This document shows, one piece after another, positions 11,425 through 22,690 of a stretch of 64,000 nt of DNA (position 1 is its first letter; every line of letters starts with the position of its first letter). Both the position numbers and the translations under genes were made by a program. Under the pieces are notes generated by a model. The model saw nothing but the letters and a program-made list of their open reading frames with translations, ran no database searches and was not told the origin of the DNA. Source of the DNA: Nematostella vectensis (Eukaryota > Cnidaria > Anthozoa > Actiniaria > Edwardsiidae). The stretch lies in assembly GCF_932526225.1 (NCBI RefSeq), contig NC_064042.1:16426751-16490750 (forward strand), read 5' to 3'.

Positions 11425-13936
11425 CAGGGTTCATACAAGTCCTTGAAAACCTTGAAAGTGCTTGAATTCTAATATTTGATATTCAAGGTCTGGAAAGTGC
11501 TTAAATTCTTATTATCAGTCTTTGAAAGTCCTTGAAAAATATTTGATTAAATAAACAAAAGTAAATCTTATTGGAGTGAAGACTAATAGCAAATTGTAGC
11601 CAAATATATGGTTTGCGAGTTATTTCTTTATATAATTATGTACAAGATAAAGTATGTAAAATCCATGCCCAGAAACAGGATCAGCATAGATCATACGCAG
11701 ATTGTACAGTGAAAGGAAGTGTGCTTCGCCAAGTTCAAGCTGTTGCTGATGACGATGATGGGCTACAAGCATGTAAAGATAGGAGATTGTGATCTGGTGC
11801 TCCAGTACACAGAATTTGTGGAGAAAGCTTAGCAAGCCCAGAAGACGATCTTCTTGAATTTCAACTACAAGAGAGGTGGTTCCTTGGATATATTGATTTT
11901 CTTTCCAAATTTTAAGGCATCTCGATTTCTCGAATTTTAGAGATTCGACTTCTCGTTCTGGTACTTAAGAAAAGCAAGATCTCGTTTCCTCTGATTTTCA
12001 AAAACGGCCTTCTTGTCCTCTCGGAACTATTTCTCGGTTTGACCATTCGCCACAACCTAGACAGGCTGGGTGCGTACTTCTTCTTCCATATAACTCCATC
12101 TCCTTCTATGCAAAGATTCTTATGAGGTATCATAATTTCAACAAAAACGATAAAATAACAAAAATATAATAAGTAAAGTTACATAAGTCCACGCAATAAT
12201 AGTTCGCTTGCTTTCTCAAAAGCGTTGCAGTTAGTTCAGGTAGACAGTTCCAATCCCTGATGGTCCGCGGGAAGAACGATTTTTTTGTGATAGTTGGTTC
12301 TTGAAGGTGGCACTTTGTAGCTTTGGCTATTCATATGCCTGCTTATTCTATACATCGGCGGAACTGTTGGCAGGCCATCAGTGACAACAAGGCCATGGTG
12401 TATCTGGTAGAACATCAGGAGCCTCGCTCTCTTTCTTCGGATTTCTAGTGAGGACCAACCCAGATAATTGCTGTTCTGTCGTAGCAATGAAGCGCAAACC
12501 TTGCTGCGCGACGTTGTACCATCTCTATTCTGATGATGTTTGTCTTTGTGAATGGGTCCTATACAGTACACACATACTCAAGGTATGGATGCACTACAGC
12601 GAAGTAAGCAGATGGCTTTATTTTGGGGGAGCCTATTCTCAGGTTACGCCGAAGGAAACAGAGGGTGCTGCTTTCTTTGTTGCAGATGTTGTTTATATGC
12701 TTATCCACCTAAAGTCTGATGTTAGGGTGACCCCAAGGTATTTTGCCGAGTCGACAGCACACATGGTTTTGCTGTGAAAAGTATTTTGTGTAGGTTTTTG
12801 CTTGCGTCCAACACTTAAGATCTTACATTTAGCTGGGTGAAACGCCATGCTCCATTGTTTCTACCACATGGCTAATTTGTCTAGGTCCTGTTGCAAAGTG
12901 AAGGCATCCTCGGTAGACTTGATGGTTTAATATACGATGGTATCATCTGCAAAGAGTCTCACGGAGGAGGTCAGATTGTCTGGGAGATCGCTAATGTAGT
13001 AGAGGACATGGGCCCAATACAGAGACTTCGGGTACCCCAGAGAGGACGGCTGCAATTTCAGATTATTCCCCGACAAACACCACCTTCTGCTTCCTTGCAG
13101 ATAGGAAGGACTTAATCCACTGATTGGTTTTAACACAAACGCCATAGTGCTTTCACTTTGATACAAGGAGTCGGTGATTTCCCTTGTCAAATGCTTTACT
13201 GAAATCCATCACCAAAACCTCGATCTGATTACCTTCATGCATATTGTCCACCAACGAGTGTATAAAACCAAGAAGCTGTGTTTCACATGATCGTAATGCT
13301 TTAAATCCATGCTGCTGTCTCTCCTACAGTGCTTTATAAAGGACCAGAAACGCTTCATCCCCTAGAATTCACCTTGGTCAGGCAAGAGTCGAAAGAGACT
13401 TCTCAGTAAATGAAACTTGTTGAAAGTTGTTCACAATCGTGGGCTTGCTGATCTAGATATAAGAAAGGCGCTGCTAGATGCAGTAAGTCAAGGGAGGAAA
13501 CATTAGATTCAATGTCATGAAGACTAGAGAAGAGCCAAGGAGAAGATTGTTGTAAGCTGTAAGCGAAAATGCCAAGAAGAACTAGAGAACAAGTGAAACT
13601 GTTCAAAGGGCACAACTAGGCTTCCTCACTTAGTCGATTGCACTGCGAATTTGTGCTAAGGAAAAGCAAAAGGCTTTGAAAGAAGAGAGTTTGGAAAATT
13701 TGAGGATCTCACCCAAAGTTGAAAATCTGTTTGCTTGAAATCACTGTTTAATAACAGTCTATTTTCGTATTGAAAATAAACAATGTACAATTGATAAAAG
13801 CTTTGGTAAGACTTGGAAAAGTATATTTGCCCTCTATTGTCTCTATGAATTTATCGTTTCACTAGTCCTTGAATTTCTACAAAAAGTCATTGAAACGGTC
13901 CTTAAAAGTCCTTGAATTTCATTTGTACGAACCCTG
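11425..13936 (+). mobile_element. hAT-like DNA transposon with nested LINE
   Basis: The ends are imperfect inverted repeats: left CAGGGTTCATACAAGTCCTT, right (reverse complement) CAGGGTTCGTACAAATGAAA. Both continue with several 'tccttgaa' repeats. Starting with CAGGG is usual for hAT elements. A decayed frame around 13385-13480 reads RVERDFSVNETC, resembling the C-terminal region of hAT-type transposases. Much of the interior is replaced by a LINE on the opposite strand. No target duplication is visible, probably because the left flank became a tandem array. Confidence 0.65.
12140..13400 (-). mobile_element. Jockey/CR1-type LINE relic nested in the hAT-like element
   Basis: On the - strand the frame near 13190-12930 contains VLSGVPQ-like and SSVRLFADDTIVY, the catalytic FADD box of a non-LTR reverse transcriptase. 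Downstream are a LQQDLDKLAMW-type block, MAFHPAKCK, and a C-terminal region with LGWSSLEIRRKRARLLMFYQ and PPSRTNYHKK (12571-12236). Stops and frameshifts show it is inactive. The 3' end lies near 12140 next to an A/T-rich tail. Confidence 0.8.
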
Positions 13937-14125
13937 CATTATGTTTGTCACAGCAGAGGACACTGTTATTGTCCCCCACCAAGCTGCAAAACGTTTGGGG
14001 ACTGAGCTTTTGCAGTTGCTGCCCAAAAAAATATGGAACAATTTACCTAACTCAATTAGAAATAGTATCAGAGTTGACACTTTTGAATCCAAATTGAAAA
14101 AAAAAATTATTTGCTTCTGCTTATG
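13937..14125 (+). mobile_element. L2/CR1-like LINE relic, 3' piece
   Basis: This resumes the LINE interrupted at 11425. Frames read LSPTKLQNVWG and then KKIWNNLPNSIRNSIRVDTF followed by ESKLKKKI, matching the usual '...LWNSLPLDIR...FK..LK' end of L2/CR1 reverse transcriptase proteins, with one frameshift between the two parts. Confidence 0.75.
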
Positions 14126-14363
14126 ATTTATAGAGTTTGCAATTGACTTTCGCTGTCATTTTTACTTTATACTATTCTAAGAGTTCAGATTTTAGGTGAA
14201 TGGTGAAAAGTTTGGTTGTTTTGATCGAGATTATGTTTATGTTGTATTCCTTTAGCAATTAAAAGTTGTGTATCTGTTGCCGGAAGGGTCTGGGTCCTGT
14301 ACAGTACTGATGTTGTGATGGTAAGATGCTATCGAGTAATACATATTTCTATTATTGATACAG

Positions 14364-14441
14364 GTGGAGATCTTTAACCAGGTTTTAAGCATTAACACAT
14401 GGAGGGATGTGCTGAGCAATGAGGACCGGAAGTATTTAGAG
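14364..14441 (+). CDS. NFRKB: NFRKB exon 2 (DEUBAD)
   Basis: Acceptor attattgatacag and donor GAG/gtgcag bound 26 codons beginning VEIFNQVLSINTWRDVLSNE. This aligns with human PEIFFDVVSLSTWQEVLSD, the first helices of the DEUBAD domain that binds UCHL5. Phase 0 on both sides. Confidence 0.92.
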
Positions 14442-14455
14442 GTGCAGTATATTTG

Positions 14456-15418
14456 TCGTAGACACATCGAGACATACCCAAACATAAGAGACACCTAGGC
14501 ACACATACAGATACACATTGGGACACATATGCACTTTGGCAGCCATGTTGGGACTTTTTGTGAGGTCTGAAAGTGTAAGTTCTCTTGTATCAAGCAAAGA
14601 ATGTGCTCCCTGGGCATCTCTATAGAGAAATGTGGTTTTCAAGCAATGGACAGGATTATTGATGTGAGAAACTGAGGTGATAGATAAGGTCAAGGTATTT
14701 TTTTATTTCTTTTCCTGCCAAATAGTTGCTTTTTGTGAATTATAGCATTGTTCAAGGAAATTGTCTATCAAATAAAAATGAATTGCTATACGCCCTGGAT
14801 TGTCTTTTGTGTGTGATTGCTGCTCGAGAGAACATTAACTCAAAAATGATGCCTGTGGCTTGCTTTATTTTTCCATACTCATTCTGACTAGTCTGTCAGC
14901 ATGAAAAAAAAAATGATTCGAATTTTACAAGCCAAAAAAATGAACGTAAAGCAATGCACAAACGTTGCCCAAAAATAGCTTCAAATGTGATGTCATTGAG
15001 ACACATACACAAGGACACATTCAGACAAATACATAGAGACACAAGGGGACACATACATAGAAACACATAGGGACACATACATAGAGACACAAAGGGACAC
15101 ATACATAGAAACACATTGGGACACATACATAGAGACACATAGGGACACATACATAGAGACACAAAGGGACACATACATAGAAACACATTGGGACACATAC
15201 ATAGAAACACATAGGGACACATACATTGAGACACATAGGGACACATACATAGAGACACAGAGACATACGGACATTGAGACACATAGGGATATATACCTAG
15301 AGATACATAGGGACACATACATAGACACAGGGACATAGAGATACAGGGACACATACATAGAGACACATAGGGACATATACATATGGACACCTAGGGAAAC
15401 ATACACAGAGACACATAT
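14456..15418. repeat. ~24-bp minisatellite in two blocks (gacacatagggacacataca)
   Basis: A short decayed block (14456-14535) begins 15 bp after the exon 2 donor. A longer block (14998-15418, about 17 copies) follows 460 bp later. Both are built of gacacat and gggacacatacatag units. Open frames across the block on the - strand are by-products of the unit length. Confidence 0.88.
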
Positions 15419-15649
15419 TAATACCAAATCCTGCCACTTGGGCAAGTTTTATCCATTGGATAGGAGTTATCCAGACTTCGTGCAAGTGGCCCCTGCTAGT
15501 TTAATGAAGCCCTATTGTATAACACATACAGTGCATCCATGCTGCCATTGACTATGTTCAGTACCTACATGCAGAGTTTATTATTTATTATTTTTATTCA
15601 TTTGTAATTTTCATTTTAGTTAATATCTAGCATTTGTCTTGATTTTCAG

Positions 15650-15705
15650 AAATTTCTACCTAAACTACCAACTGACAACCCAAATGCTCAAGAGGTCAAT
15701 TTAAG
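15650..15705 (+). CDS. NFRKB: NFRKB exon 3 (DEUBAD)
   Basis: Acceptor gtcttgattttcag precedes KFLPKLPTDNPNAQEVNLR, ended by AAG/gtactg. It aligns with human QFLPQFPEDSAEQQNELI. Phase 2 out. Confidence 0.9.
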
Positions 15706-17002
15706 GTACTGCAAGGATCCAGGGTTTTGACACAGTCTGTCAATCTAAAGGCACTCATAGTAGACCAAGGGATATTCCTCCAAGCGAAAAAAACTCTAAT
15801 GAAGTCTCAAAAGCGTAAAAGAAATATCCAAAATAAAGAATTTTAGCATTGAATTGGACTTTTATTAGTATGTTTGTGTCAGCTCGTTTACATTTTTCAA
15901 ACTTTCATAAATGCTTTTATGCAATCAACAAATCGGAGCATATATTTGATAAAGTGTTTTGGACATTCATTTAAACAATACAAAGGTTAAGGGTTCAATG
16001 TAAAATAAGTACTTAATACATATTTGTTCTAATATGCATGTAGACAAATAATATGCACAAAACGTATCAGCAACCATTAATCTTCAGTGGGATTTATCAC
16101 AAGACACTTTATTTAGTTGATTTAGGCTAAATTTCTATGTCAGTCATCACTAGCGTGAAAAATTCAAAAGGCGATCCTACACATACACATAGTTTAATAC
16201 AACTGGATAAAAAAATACGGTGAAACGAATTTGGATAAATAGCAGCTCAAAAGGAAATCTCAAAAGGTGATCTCAAAAGGAAAAAAATCCCCTTTTTTTG
16301 GATGATTTGATTATTTTTTTATCCCGGTCAATTCAAGTCCAAGTTATATTTAACTCTCTGTAATTGTTGCAATGTAGAGCAGTTACTGTAGTTGATATAG
16401 CTAGCGTGGTGTCCAGGCGCGTTATCCAAGCGTGACTTCCACTCGGGTGGTTTTCACCGTCAGCAACATTCATTATGTTGGCATCAAAGTAGATGTTTGC
16501 TGTTTTAATAACTAAACGCTAAATCGGCATAGAAATGTGAACATTTCTATTATAGCTATTTCCTTGCGTATTGCATAGAAATTTACAAGCGTCTAAACCA
16601 GAAATCAGACAAGGTATTCTAATTAGACATTGGTCTAGGATCTATACAAATTACAGATATAATTTAAGAAACCATATTTCTAATGCCTTTCCATCGATTC
16701 TAGCTGATTTTACTCGGTTAATAGTTATTTTTATTATTTAATTTTTTTTATGAAGTACGTGACCGTTTCTAGTATCTGTTTAGTATCTGATTAGTATCTG
16801 AGGGATTAATATCTAAGATCACCGCGGTGAGCCACTGGGGCACCACTTGCTTTGTCCAAAACACTTTATGAAATGCGTGCTTTAAGTTTTTTTTTAGACA
16901 AAACAGAGAGGCTTTTACTTTTTTACTCTGGAAGTGGGTGTCGTTATCTAACCACCTGGTTTAGGGTTGCCAGATTGCATGTCATTTTGTTTTGTTTTAA
17001 AG
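15706..17002. other. NFRKB intron 3
   Basis: AT-rich intron without recognised mobile-element domains or arrays. No other exon is supported. Confidence 0.6.
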
Positions 17003-17070
17003 AGCACTGTTTGGAGGAGAGAATTTCAAGTTTGGAAACCCACTTCAACAATTCCACTCTCATTTGAAAG
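17003..17070 (+). CDS. NFRKB: NFRKB exon 4 (DEUBAD, UCHL5-inhibitory hairpin)
   Basis: Acceptor ttttgttttaaag and donor AAAG/gtactg give phase 2 in and phase 1 out. The exon reads ALFGGENFKFGNPLQQFHSH then LK. It aligns with human ALFSGENFRFGNPLHIAQ. In the human protein the FRF hairpin of this stretch blocks ubiquitin binding on UCHL5. Here it is FKF, a conservative change, followed by the invariant GNPL. Confidence 0.95.
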
Positions 17071-17379
17071 GTACTGATCCTACAAATTCAACATTAGCCA
17101 TAAGTTATTATCAATCGGTACTTGTAGGGATATAACAATAGGACTATACTTTATCATGTTGCTCTAATGTAATAATATGTATAATTATAGTAATTTAATT
17201 TTTGTAGTGCATTTTAACATTGACATGATCAAAAGTAATTTACAATTTTACAGAAGCTTAAATTACTAATTGTATCTATCTAAATAAATGTAAAAAAATA
17301 GTGTATTTATAGTTATTTCATTAAAATTACTAGTAAGTGACAATGATTATTTGTTGAAAAGATGTGTCTTAAGAAACTT

Positions 17380-19450
17380 TTTGTAATGCTAAGTGGCTGA
17401 ACTTCCTAGTTATTATCACAGGCAGGCCATTCCTCAAGTGGGTGCCACACACATAGATATCTGCTGTTTGTGGTGCATCTGTAGCAGGTGGTGGTACTCC
17501 TGTGGTGGGTGTGTTTTGGTCTTTTCTTGGTCCAACCGTCTTTAGATCACTAAAGACTCTCTACATGATAGTATCTGGTTGTGTTAGCTTTGCCGACCAC
17601 TGTCGTAGGAAGCCATCGTCTCTTGATTTGCATCTGCACAGCCTCTCCTTCCTGCAGCAGTGGTAGTTATCTCGTATCTGCATCATAGTGAGCCCTATGC
17701 TTTGCTTGCATCCTCTTGAGCCTTTCTCTGGATGTCCGGATCCGCGACTGTCAGTTTTAGTTGCTCTAGGGTGGTGGGGATGATTGACCAATTGTTTGCT
17801 TATTGAGATTTGTTCCAGAGATCCAATTCCGTTAATTGGCGTGTTTTGTTGCTCCAGAAGTGCCGTGAAGGGGTTACTGCCCTCTGCTTTAGACTTGTCT
17901 ATGATCTTTTTAATTATCAGGTCTGTTACAACCAACTCCCATGGCCTGGTAGGCAATGGTGCCCCTAACATTGGTTCTCTAGCATTCGAGTTGCGAAGTT
18001 CATACAGGGCGAGATCATGGCATCTCTGGTGCGCTGCTTGCTGCACTCTATGCCTACAGTAGGTGGCCTGATGAATCACATTAAGCATTTCGGGTCTCAG
18101 TTCTTGAGGAAAAAGAATTCTCTCACCTTTCAGTTTAAGGCCATCTGCTTCAAAAACTCATTTCTGTAGTTCTATATCTGCTGTATGTGCTTTGTACACG
18201 AGACCTCTTCTCTGGCCATCTTTTGCGAATGGTTCTCTTCAGAGTTCGCAGCATCTCATCCTGTTTGGTCTTTGTCTTGATTACTTTAAGCTTTCTTTAA
18301 GCTTTCACCACTTGCTTGGATGTTTGATAACACTGTGTGCATAATTGATGATTTCTCTATCCATGTTGTCACTGCTATCTTGTATACATAGGCTCTTGAC
18401 AGGCTGTCTGCAAGAATCATTTCTTTGCCCGGCTTGTACTTTAGGTTTAAATCATATTTCTGTAGACGCTAGAGCATGCGCTGCAGTCTGGGCGGTGCTG
18501 GCGTAAGTGGTTGCTTGATTATAGACCCCTTGTTTGACGTTAGACCCCTGCTTTGGTTGCGTCATAGAATGCCAGAACAGGACTCTTGGACAGAATGCAT
18601 TTTATCTCTTAAAACAATGATTGCTGAGCTTCGGACCAAATGATCCTTCACGGATAGGTGCTGTCACATGGAAATTAACTTGAAGAGGTAGTTGAAGGTG
18701 CAGAGCAGACGCTCTATGCCCTTCTTGTCGGTAGGCGCTGGCATGTCCTTTAATGCACTTACTTTCTTTTCATCAGGTTTCACTCCAGCTTCTAACAACT
18801 TGTGTCCAATGCAGGTGACCCGTGATACTCCAAGCTCACATCTCTCTTTGTTATGTCTGAAATGGATGTCTTTACATTTTTTCGCTGGTAATGTTGCTGG
18901 TCATGTTCCTCTTTTGATGGTGCCCGGAAAAGAATATCATTAATTTCTTTTCCCATACCCTCCAAATCATCAAAGTGCTGTGTCATTCTCTTCTAGAACA
19001 CTACTTGTGGTTATGTCAACAATTGTTGGTAACTGAAAGTGATAGCTTTTGGGTTTTGCAAGAGAATTCACCACTCTGGGGAGTGCCTACTGTCCTGATT
19101 ACCCCCATCCTTCTACATCAGATCCAGGGTTGACTGTAGCTTTTCTCTAAGTGCTACGGACTGGCTTTTAGTCTAATTAAACAGCCAAGATTCTGAAAAA
19201 CTTTGGGGAATTGCTAAATACATTCACCTGATCATTGTTGATATTCATCACAAACTTTATTAGGTTGAGGTCCTGAGATGCTTTGAAACCCAGGGTGGTG
19301 GCTTCTCAGTGTTCATCACAAAGAACGCTCCTGACCCTTGCATTTAAGGTGGCATTGTTTCTAGGAGGTCCCCAGTGTAGCTCGTTATGGCAGTACTTGG
19401 TTTTTCTAGTTGTATGTTAGGTGTTTTCTTGAACACTGAGAAATGGTAAC
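17380..19450 (-). mobile_element. Gypsy-like LTR element B, pol relic (RT, RNase H, integrase)
   Basis: Read on the - strand, 19000-18500 carries MTQHFDDLEG, a degraded INDILF and SKEEHDQ, then CIGHKLLEAGVKPDEKKVSA, typical of Gypsy reverse transcriptase thumb and connection. 18088-17900 carries LPTRPWELVVTDLI, the zinc-finger to catalytic-core junction of integrase. Many stops and frameshifts. The matching gag and protease start lie to the right at 21258-21830, on the other side of element A. Confidence 0.75.
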
Positions 19451-19553
19451 TGTAGTATTTTGGGAAAACGAACTCCACATGGAGAAAGACGACCACTCGA
19501 TGAGTCAGCAAACTACAACAACTTTATTCGCAAAGCATCATGGGTATATTACA
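19451..19553 (-). repeat. 3' LTR of element A
   Basis: 103 bp. On the + strand it begins tgtagtattttggg and ends gggtatattaca. It is flanked outside by the target duplication gtaac and inside by the complement of a polypurine tract (ctgctttccctttaaaagga). Confidence 0.9.
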
Positions 19554-19764
19554 CTGCTTTCCCTTTAAAAGGAGGAGTTAACTATATCCTGAGCACAACT
19601 ACTTATAGATCTAGTTTGACAACTGGTTTGACAACTCTCTGAGATCTCCTCAGCACAGGAGTTTGGGTAACAGAACTATCCTGAGGTTTTACTGGAGTTA
19701 CATGGTGATCTGAAATACTAGCAGCTGGTTGGTTGACTTTGTCAGACTGAATCATGGTCTCACT

Positions 19765-19983
19765 CTATGTGCCACCCTGCTCACACGACTCAGGCACTGT
19801 GATATCTGGTTCATTCCCGTCACCACAGATATCATCATGTGCTCTGATCATGTGATCAGTGTGGACATATCTAGTCCTGTGTCCTGTTTTTACAACATAT
19901 GTTCTGGGACCACATACTTTAACTACAGTACCAGGAATCCACTTATCCCTCTTTGAGCTAGCTCTGGTGTTATGCACACGCAC
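19765..19983 (-). pseudogene. Integrase C-terminal remnant of element A
   Basis: The frame reads MRVHNTRASSKRDKWIPGTV then VKVCGPRTYVVKTGHRTRYV and HTDHMI. This is the SH3-like tail found at the end of Gypsy integrases. Catalytic Asp/Glu residues lie in the deleted part. Confidence 0.75.
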
Positions 19984-19996
19984 TCTATCACACCTC

Positions 19997-20200
19997 TCAA
20001 ATGGTCGCTCTTTCCTGCACTTCTAATCCTTTTAGAACTTCTGTTTCTTGCATCTTACCACACCCTTCAAGTGTCTCTCCCGTGTACGTTCGCAATACCG
20101 TCTCTGAGGGTAAGAGTGGAATATGACTGAATTTCTGCATGTATGTGCTCTTACTCATCACAGAATAATCAGCTGCGGTATCTACCTCCATTTCACACAT
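19997..20200 (-). pseudogene. Retropepsin-like protease remnant of element A
   Basis: The frame holds EVDTAADYSVMSKSTYMQKF and then a PLLPSETVLRTYTGETL block. The DTAA replaces the usual DTGA active-site triad, a change expected to inactivate an aspartyl protease. It is separated from gag by a stop or frame change. Confidence 0.7.
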
Positions 20201-20220
20201 AGACCCATTGATCGATAACT

Positions 20221-20994
20221 CTACCGTGTATCGCTTGCGTCTGGGCCTATCCTAATATGCCCGACTTTGGAACATTTAAAACACTTAGCTAATTTAAACT
20301 TACAATTAGAGGCATATTGTTTTCCTTTGCAGCGGTAACAGGATGGTTCCTCAGTGTTCCCTTTTCTAGCAGTTCCTAGTTTATTCACTGTCCCTTGAAG
20401 GCTGCTCGCCTTTTCAGTTGTCAGGTTGAATTCGTGAGTGTTTTTCTCTGCCATCTCCATTGCCTTTGATATCTGACAAGCCTTGTCAAATGTGAGATCC
20501 TCTGTGTTTAACAACTTGTTTTGGATCTTTGCACTGTTTAGTCCACAAACAAACCGATCCCATAGTGCACGATTAAGGAACTCTCCGTAATTGCAGTGAA
20601 TGGACAGTTTCTTTAGCGCCACAATAAAATCACTGATTGTTTCTCCTTCTTTCTGGACACGAGTTCCGAAGTGAAAACTTTCAGCAATTTCCAGCGGTGG
20701 CGGGTTGTAGTGCTTCTCTAGGGCTTGCACTATCTCGTCGAATGGTGTGTCGCTCGGCTTTGCTGGAACCAATAGATTACTCAACGTTGTATAAACTTCA
20801 GGACCCAGTTTGGTGAGAAGAATGGCCCGTTTTCTTTGTCGAACCACTTTGTTTGCTGCTTCGTTGTCTTCGCCTGGGGTTTCAGCTATCCCATTTGCAA
20901 GAAAAAACATCTCCATTCTCTCAACATAGGACTTGAATTTCTCTCTATTTTCCTGATATTCTCCCACGCGACCAAACAAACCACTGGCCGCCAT
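20221..20994 (-). CDS. Gag polyprotein of LTR element A
   Basis: An intact frame of about 257 codons from ATG at 20994 (MAASGLFGRVGEYQENREKF). It contains the capsid-type block ESFHFGTRVQKEGETISDF and LNRALWDRFVCGL, a helix-rich middle, and two Cys-knuckle regions near the C-terminus (CYRCKGKQYASNCKF and CFKCSKVGHI). The first knuckle lacks the usual His spacing and the second is cut short. An in-frame ATG at 21036 is an alternative start. It would package element RNA; this is element, not host, coding sequence. Confidence 0.8.
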   Translation of the reverse strand: MAASGLFGRVGEYQENREKFKSYVERMEMFFLANGIAETPGEDNEAANKVVRQRKRAILLTKLGPEVYTTLSNLLVPAKPSDTPFDEIVQALEKHYNPPPLEIAESFHFGTRVQKEGETISDFIVALKKLSIHCNYGEFLNRALWDRFVCGLNSAKIQNKLLNTEDLTFDKACQISKAMEMAEKNTHEFNLTTEKASSLQGTVNKLGTARKGNTEEPSCYRCKGKQYASNCKFKLAKCFKCSKVGHIRIGPDASDTR

Positions 20995-21143
20995 CTTGAA
21001 TTCTTGATTCACAACGCAAAGGGAAATACATTCCAAATTTCGGTAGGAAACACTTCAATTCTTCCCCAAAACCGTCTTCCGCACCAGCTAGGGTTTCTCG
21101 TGCGACTTCGTGCACGTAGAAAAGAAACAAACTCGCCGCCAAA

Positions 21144-21252
21144 TGTAGTATTTTGGGAAAACGAACTCCACATGGAGAAAGACGACCACTCTATGAGTCA
21201 GCAAACTACAACAACTTTATTGGCAAAGCATCATGGGTATTAATACATTACA
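21144..21252 (-). repeat. 5' LTR of element A
   Basis: 109 bp, beginning tgtagtattttggg and ending aatacattaca on the + strand. It matches the left LTR closely over the first ~95 bp. The difference is a 6-bp expansion near the end. The inner side abuts the primer-binding-like sequence. Confidence 0.9.
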
Positions 21253-21257
21253 GTAAC

Positions 21258-21830
21258 TTGTGCACCATCGTCACAATGTGAAACTTCAGGTTGTACATTG
21301 AAGGTCGTGAAACACTCACTTAGTTTGATCTCAGTTTTGTGAGACTGCTTGCGTATAGCACAATAAATATAGGCTCCTATGAGGTGGACTCATTGTTATC
21401 CTGGCTTACTGTATGCACACCCTTGCTTGTCTTGCAGTAGTTTGCAAAGTGATTCTTCTTTTAACGTTCAAGGCATTCTTTGGCATAGACAAAACGTGGC
21501 ATGTTGGTTATTTTCGTTAACATTTGCTACATGGTTTCCATTCCGTACCTCCCTTTTTGGCCCTCTTGTTAGCAGTCCTTTCCTGCTTCTTTCTTTGATT
21601 GATTTTATTTGTACACCATGAACTTCAGAATTGTCTGTCATCAACTAGGCATTCTTCTTGGCTTCTTCTACATAACAACAGATTTTCGGTGTTATGGTGA
21701 GTGTGAGTTCCTTTTCTCTCAACATACACTCCCTCATGGCCTCTGAAATTATCCCACAAGTAATCTCTCAAGAATTCATCTTCCAAATTTCCAAAACTGC
21801 AGTTCAATGGAAGTCTCTTTAAGTACCCTT
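21258..21830 (-). pseudogene. Gag and protease-start relic of LTR element B
   Basis: On the - strand 21807-21640 reads, across a frameshift, LEDEFLRDYL then ISEAMRECMLREKELTLTIT and CCYVEEAKKNA. This is a capsid-tail block of Gypsy gag. Further on, VSHCDDGAQVT at 21290-21258 resembles the retropepsin DTGAQVT active site. Element A is inserted right there, and B's frame continues on the other side at 19445. Confidence 0.65.
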
Positions 21831-22009
21831 GAGACGAGCGTATTGAGCCTGTACTGCTCGACCAAAATGTTCTGTTTTAGCTTGCTGTAACTCCAGAATT
21901 TGTCGATCATAGGTTACAACTTATAAAGTTTCATAATTTTTGCGCCCTTGACAAATCATATAAAACAATTCATGGTGCCACTCCTTTTCCAACTTCTGTT
22001 GCAGAGTCT

Positions 22010-22690
22010 ATGATAAATACAGTTCGATCGGGTCACCAGTGATAAATACAGTTCGGTCGGGTCACAAGTGATAAATACAGTTCGGTCGGGTCACCAGTGA
22101 TAAATACAGTTCGGTCGGGTCACCTGTGATAAATACTGTTCGGTCGGGTCATCAGTGATAAATACAGTTCGGTCGGGTCACCAGTGATAAATACAGTTCG
22201 GTCGGGTCACAAGTGATAAATACAGTTCGGTCGGGTCACCAGTGATAAATACAGTTCGGTCGGGTCACCTGTGATAAATACTGTTCGGTCGGGTCATCAG
22301 TGATAAATACAGTTCGGTCGGGTCACCAGTGATAAATACAGTTCGGTCATGTCACCAGTGATAAATACAGTTTGGTCCTGTTACCAGTGATAAATACAGT
22401 TCAGTCATGTCACCAGTGATAAATACAGTTCGGTCATATCACCAGTGATAAATACAGTTCGGTCATGTCACCAGTGATAAATACAGTTCGGTCATGTCAC
22501 CAGTGATAAATACAGTGCGGTCATGTCACCAGTGATAAATACAGTTCAGTCGTGTCACCAGTGATAAATACAGTTCGGTTGTGTCGCCAGTGATAAATAC
22601 AGTTCGGTTGTGTCGCTAGTGATAAATACAGTTCGGTTGTGTCGCCAGTGATAAATACAGCTCAGTGGCGTCGCTAGTGATAAATACAGT
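22010..22690. repeat. 29-bp minisatellite (gataaatacagttcggtcgg)
   Basis: About 23 copies of a 29-bp unit, gataaatacagttcggtc plus gggtcaccagt. Variants at the right end (tgtcgccagt, tggcgtcgct) grade into the flanking LINE relic, so the array probably grew from LINE sequence. Confidence 0.93.

Larger units (their letters stand above)
19451..21252 (-). mobile_element. Gypsy-like LTR element A, internally deleted, inserted in element B
   Basis: A compact element of 1802 bp with short LTRs (TG...CA) and a 5-bp target duplication, GTAAC, at 19446-19450 and 21253-21257. On the element strand the order is LTR, primer-binding-like TTTGGCGGCGAG, gag, protease, integrase C-terminus, a purine-rich tract, then LTR. 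Reverse transcriptase, RNase H and the integrase core are missing, so it cannot move alone. The two LTRs share most of their sequence, indicating a fairly young insertion. Confidence 0.88.

Noticed and set aside
14896-15485. Cysteine-rich minus-strand frames resembling a Cys-repeat protein
   Set aside because: They are translations of the 24-bp gacacat array.
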